Below are positions 62,653 to 64,000 of a stretch of 64,000 nucleotides of DNA, piece by piece. Source of the DNA: Cloacimonetes bacterium UBA5835 (GTDB lineage Bacteria > Cloacimonadota > Cloacimonadia > Cloacimonadales > Cloacimonadaceae); contig DJGX01000033.1 in the NCBI GenBank assembly GCA_002432865.1, forward strand, positions 1 through 64,000. Reading direction: 5' to 3'. Under the pieces are notes generated by a model. That model saw only the letters and a program-made list of their open reading frames with translations, was not told where the DNA came from and did not search any database. Numbering within the stretch: the first letter of the stretch is position 1; each line of letters begins with the position of its first letter. The position numbers and the translations under genes were made by a program.

Positions 62653-63731
62653 AGTTTATTTTTGGTGCAGGTGGAACGGGTGGACACATCACTCCAGCTT
62701 TAGCTTTGGCAGATGAACTACAGAAATATAACCACGATATTCTATTTATTGGCAATCGCAATAGTATTGAGGAATCTCTTTGTAAATCAGCCGGTTATCC
62801 CATTCGCTATATAAAAGTACAAAAATTATATCGCTCCTTTAAATTGGAAAATTTGGTGTTCCCTTTCTTTTTAGCCAGCAGTATCATTGCTGCAATCAGC
62901 ATCTTAAAAAAAGAAAAACCTCAAGCAGTAATTTGCACAGGTGGTTTCGTTGCCGGACCTACAGCTATAGCTGCTTCTTTATTAAAGGTCCCTTTGTTCT
63001 TCCATGAAAGCAATAGTTACCCTGGTTTGGTAACTCGGAAGATGGCAAAAAAGATAAATACTATCTTCATCTCGTTTGAAAATAGCAAGAAATACTTAGT
63101 TAAAGCTAAAACCGTAAACTATGGAATTCCTCTTAGACAAAGCAAAATCAGCAGTACCCAGAAAACTTTTGAACTAAGCTCTCTGGGCCTGGATAACAAT
63201 AAACCTACTATTATAGTTAGTGGAGGCAGCCAAGGTTCAATTGCAATTAATACTGTTGTCAGTTCTGCCATACCGGTTATATTATCTATGGGATATCAAA
63301 TAATCTGGCAAACGGGTAAAACTAGTTACGAGCGTTTCGCAACCAAACATAAAAATACCGAAGGTGTTTATATGTTTGCCTTTTCGCCCGAACTTCCCAA
63401 GATGCTTTCTAAATGCGAATTAGCAATAACGCGTGCAGGCGCGATGACTATCGCCGAACTGGAAGAAAACTGTATTCCTGCTATTCTTATTCCACTTCCA
63501 ACCGCGGCAGAAAATCATCAATACTATAATGCTCTGGCTCAGCAAGAAAAGGGAGTTGCTATGCTTTTAGAACAGAAAGACCTATCACTCTTAACTCTGG
63601 TTGAGAGTCTTAAAAAGATGAGCGAAAACCTGGCATATTATCAAGATAATCTGTTCTCGCTTCCCAAAAATCAGGCAGCTGAAAAGATCGTTCATTATAT
63701 AATTAACTATCTGCAAAACAAGGGGGAATAA
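62649..63731 (+). CDS. murG: Lipid II-forming GlcNAc transferase MurG
   Basis: This 360-residue GT-B enzyme has the N-terminal loop GAGGTGGHITPALALADEL, FVAGPTAIAASLLKVPLFFHE and NSYPG, and C-domain ISKL-like parts: SGGSQGSIAINT, then ITRAGAMTIAELEENCIPAILIPLPTAAENHQYYNA. It transfers GlcNAc from UDP-GlcNAc onto lipid I. It begins in an ATGA overlap with ftsW and its stop shares a base with murC (TAATG). Confidence 0.96.
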   Translation: MKFIFGAGGTGGHITPALALADELQKYNHDILFIGNRNSIEESLCKSAGYPIRYIKVQKLYRSFKLENLVFPFFLASSIIAAISILKKEKPQAVICTGGFVAGPTAIAASLLKVPLFFHESNSYPGLVTRKMAKKINTIFISFENSKKYLVKAKTVNYGIPLRQSKISSTQKTFELSSLGLDNNKPTIIVSGGSQGSIAINTVVSSAIPVILSMGYQIIWQTGKTSYERFATKHKNTEGVYMFAFSPELPKMLSKCELAITRAGAMTIAELEENCIPAILIPLPTAAENHQYYNALAQQEKGVAMLLEQKDLSLLTLVESLKKMSENLAYYQDNLFSLPKNQAAEKIVHYIINYLQNKGE

Positions 63732-64000
63732 TGCTCGGAAGAACAAAAAAAATACATTTCGTCGGAATCGGCGGAATCGGAATGAGCGGAATTGCAGAAT
63801 TTTTACATAATCAGGGTTTGGTAATTACTGGTTCAGACCTAAAAAAATCAGAAATTACAGCACACTTGGAAGCATTAGGAATCAAAGTTGAAGAAGGACA
63901 TAGACCAGAAAACCTTGGAGATGCAGATGTTGTAGTAAAATCCAGTGCTGTAACAGATGATAATCCTGAAATATTGGCAGCAAAAGAAAAGAAAATTCCT
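63731..64000 (+). CDS. murC: UDP-MurNAc:L-Ala ligase MurC, N-terminal part, cut by window end
   Basis: The first 90 codons are present. MLGRTKKIHFVGIGGIGMSG is the diagnostic MurC nucleotide loop, followed by GSDLKKSEIT and VVVKSSAV. It adds L-alanine to UDP-MurNAc. The ATG overlaps the murG stop by one base. The ATP-binding domain lies outside the window. Confidence 0.93.
   Translation, partial: MLGRTKKIHFVGIGGIGMSGIAEFLHNQGLVITGSDLKKSEITAHLEALGIKVEEGHRPENLGDADVVVKSSAVTDDNPEILAAKEKKIP

Overview
The window is a contiguous piece of a low-GC bacterial chromosome. It most resembles Candidatus Cloacimonadota (Cloacimonas-like). That is inference from gene content: a didermic envelope with outer-membrane barrels, proteins with FlgD-like/type IX (T9SS-type) C-terminal sorting domains, a PorV-like protein, a gingipain-type protease, a GlnRS, a GGND-type (probably pyrophosphate-dependent) phosphofructokinase and a glutamate dehydrogenase. 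No phage, insertion sequence, CRISPR array or rRNA operon is visible. There is one tRNA, tRNA-Leu(CAA).

Layout. 1-7 kb: a secreted GyrI-like protein, a small P-loop kinase, 1.3 kb of non-coding or decayed DNA, then a lipoprotein and four translationally coupled membrane proteins of unknown function. 7-16 kb: class II aldolase, glnS, an ACT-like small protein, dnaX with a glycosyltransferase, phosphofructokinase and gdhA. 16-27 kb: a four-domain sulfur/CoA-disulfide oxidoreductase, a PhoB/PhoR-like two-component system with a small sigma factor, and a convergent pst operon headed by a porin-like barrel (porin-pstS-pstC-pstA-pstB-phoU). 27-32 kb: LemA, MscS channel, HAD phosphatase, YjbQ, a small barrel-like protein and wecB.

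32-42 kb: a 1134-residue protein joining a gingipain (C25) domain to a peptidylarginine-deiminase domain, then rpsA with long acidic tails, a cmk-ispH fusion, and a secreted protein with a sorting domain. 42.6-44 kb is gene-poor, with decayed reading frames and repeats. 44-51 kb: tRNA-Leu, a PorV-like protein, a secreted M6-type metalloprotease with a sorting domain, and three tandem paralogues of a DUF5683-like family. 52-64 kb: the division and cell-wall (dcw) cluster, mraZ-rsmH-ftsL-ftsI-murE/murF-mraY-murD-ftsW-murG-murC, with a clear promoter in front of mraZ. It runs off the end inside murC.

How it fits together: the PhoBR/pst block is a phosphate-starvation unit that includes its own outer-membrane protein. 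The PorV-like protein, the sorting-domain proteins, the metalloprotease and the gingipain-deiminase fusion point to T9SS-like export of hydrolases. The most notable single gene is the gingipain-deiminase fusion: every catalytic residue of both Porphyromonas gingivalis enzymes can be matched, with near-identical spacing. Promoters repeatedly show a strong TTGACA -35 hexamer with a poorly conserved -10.
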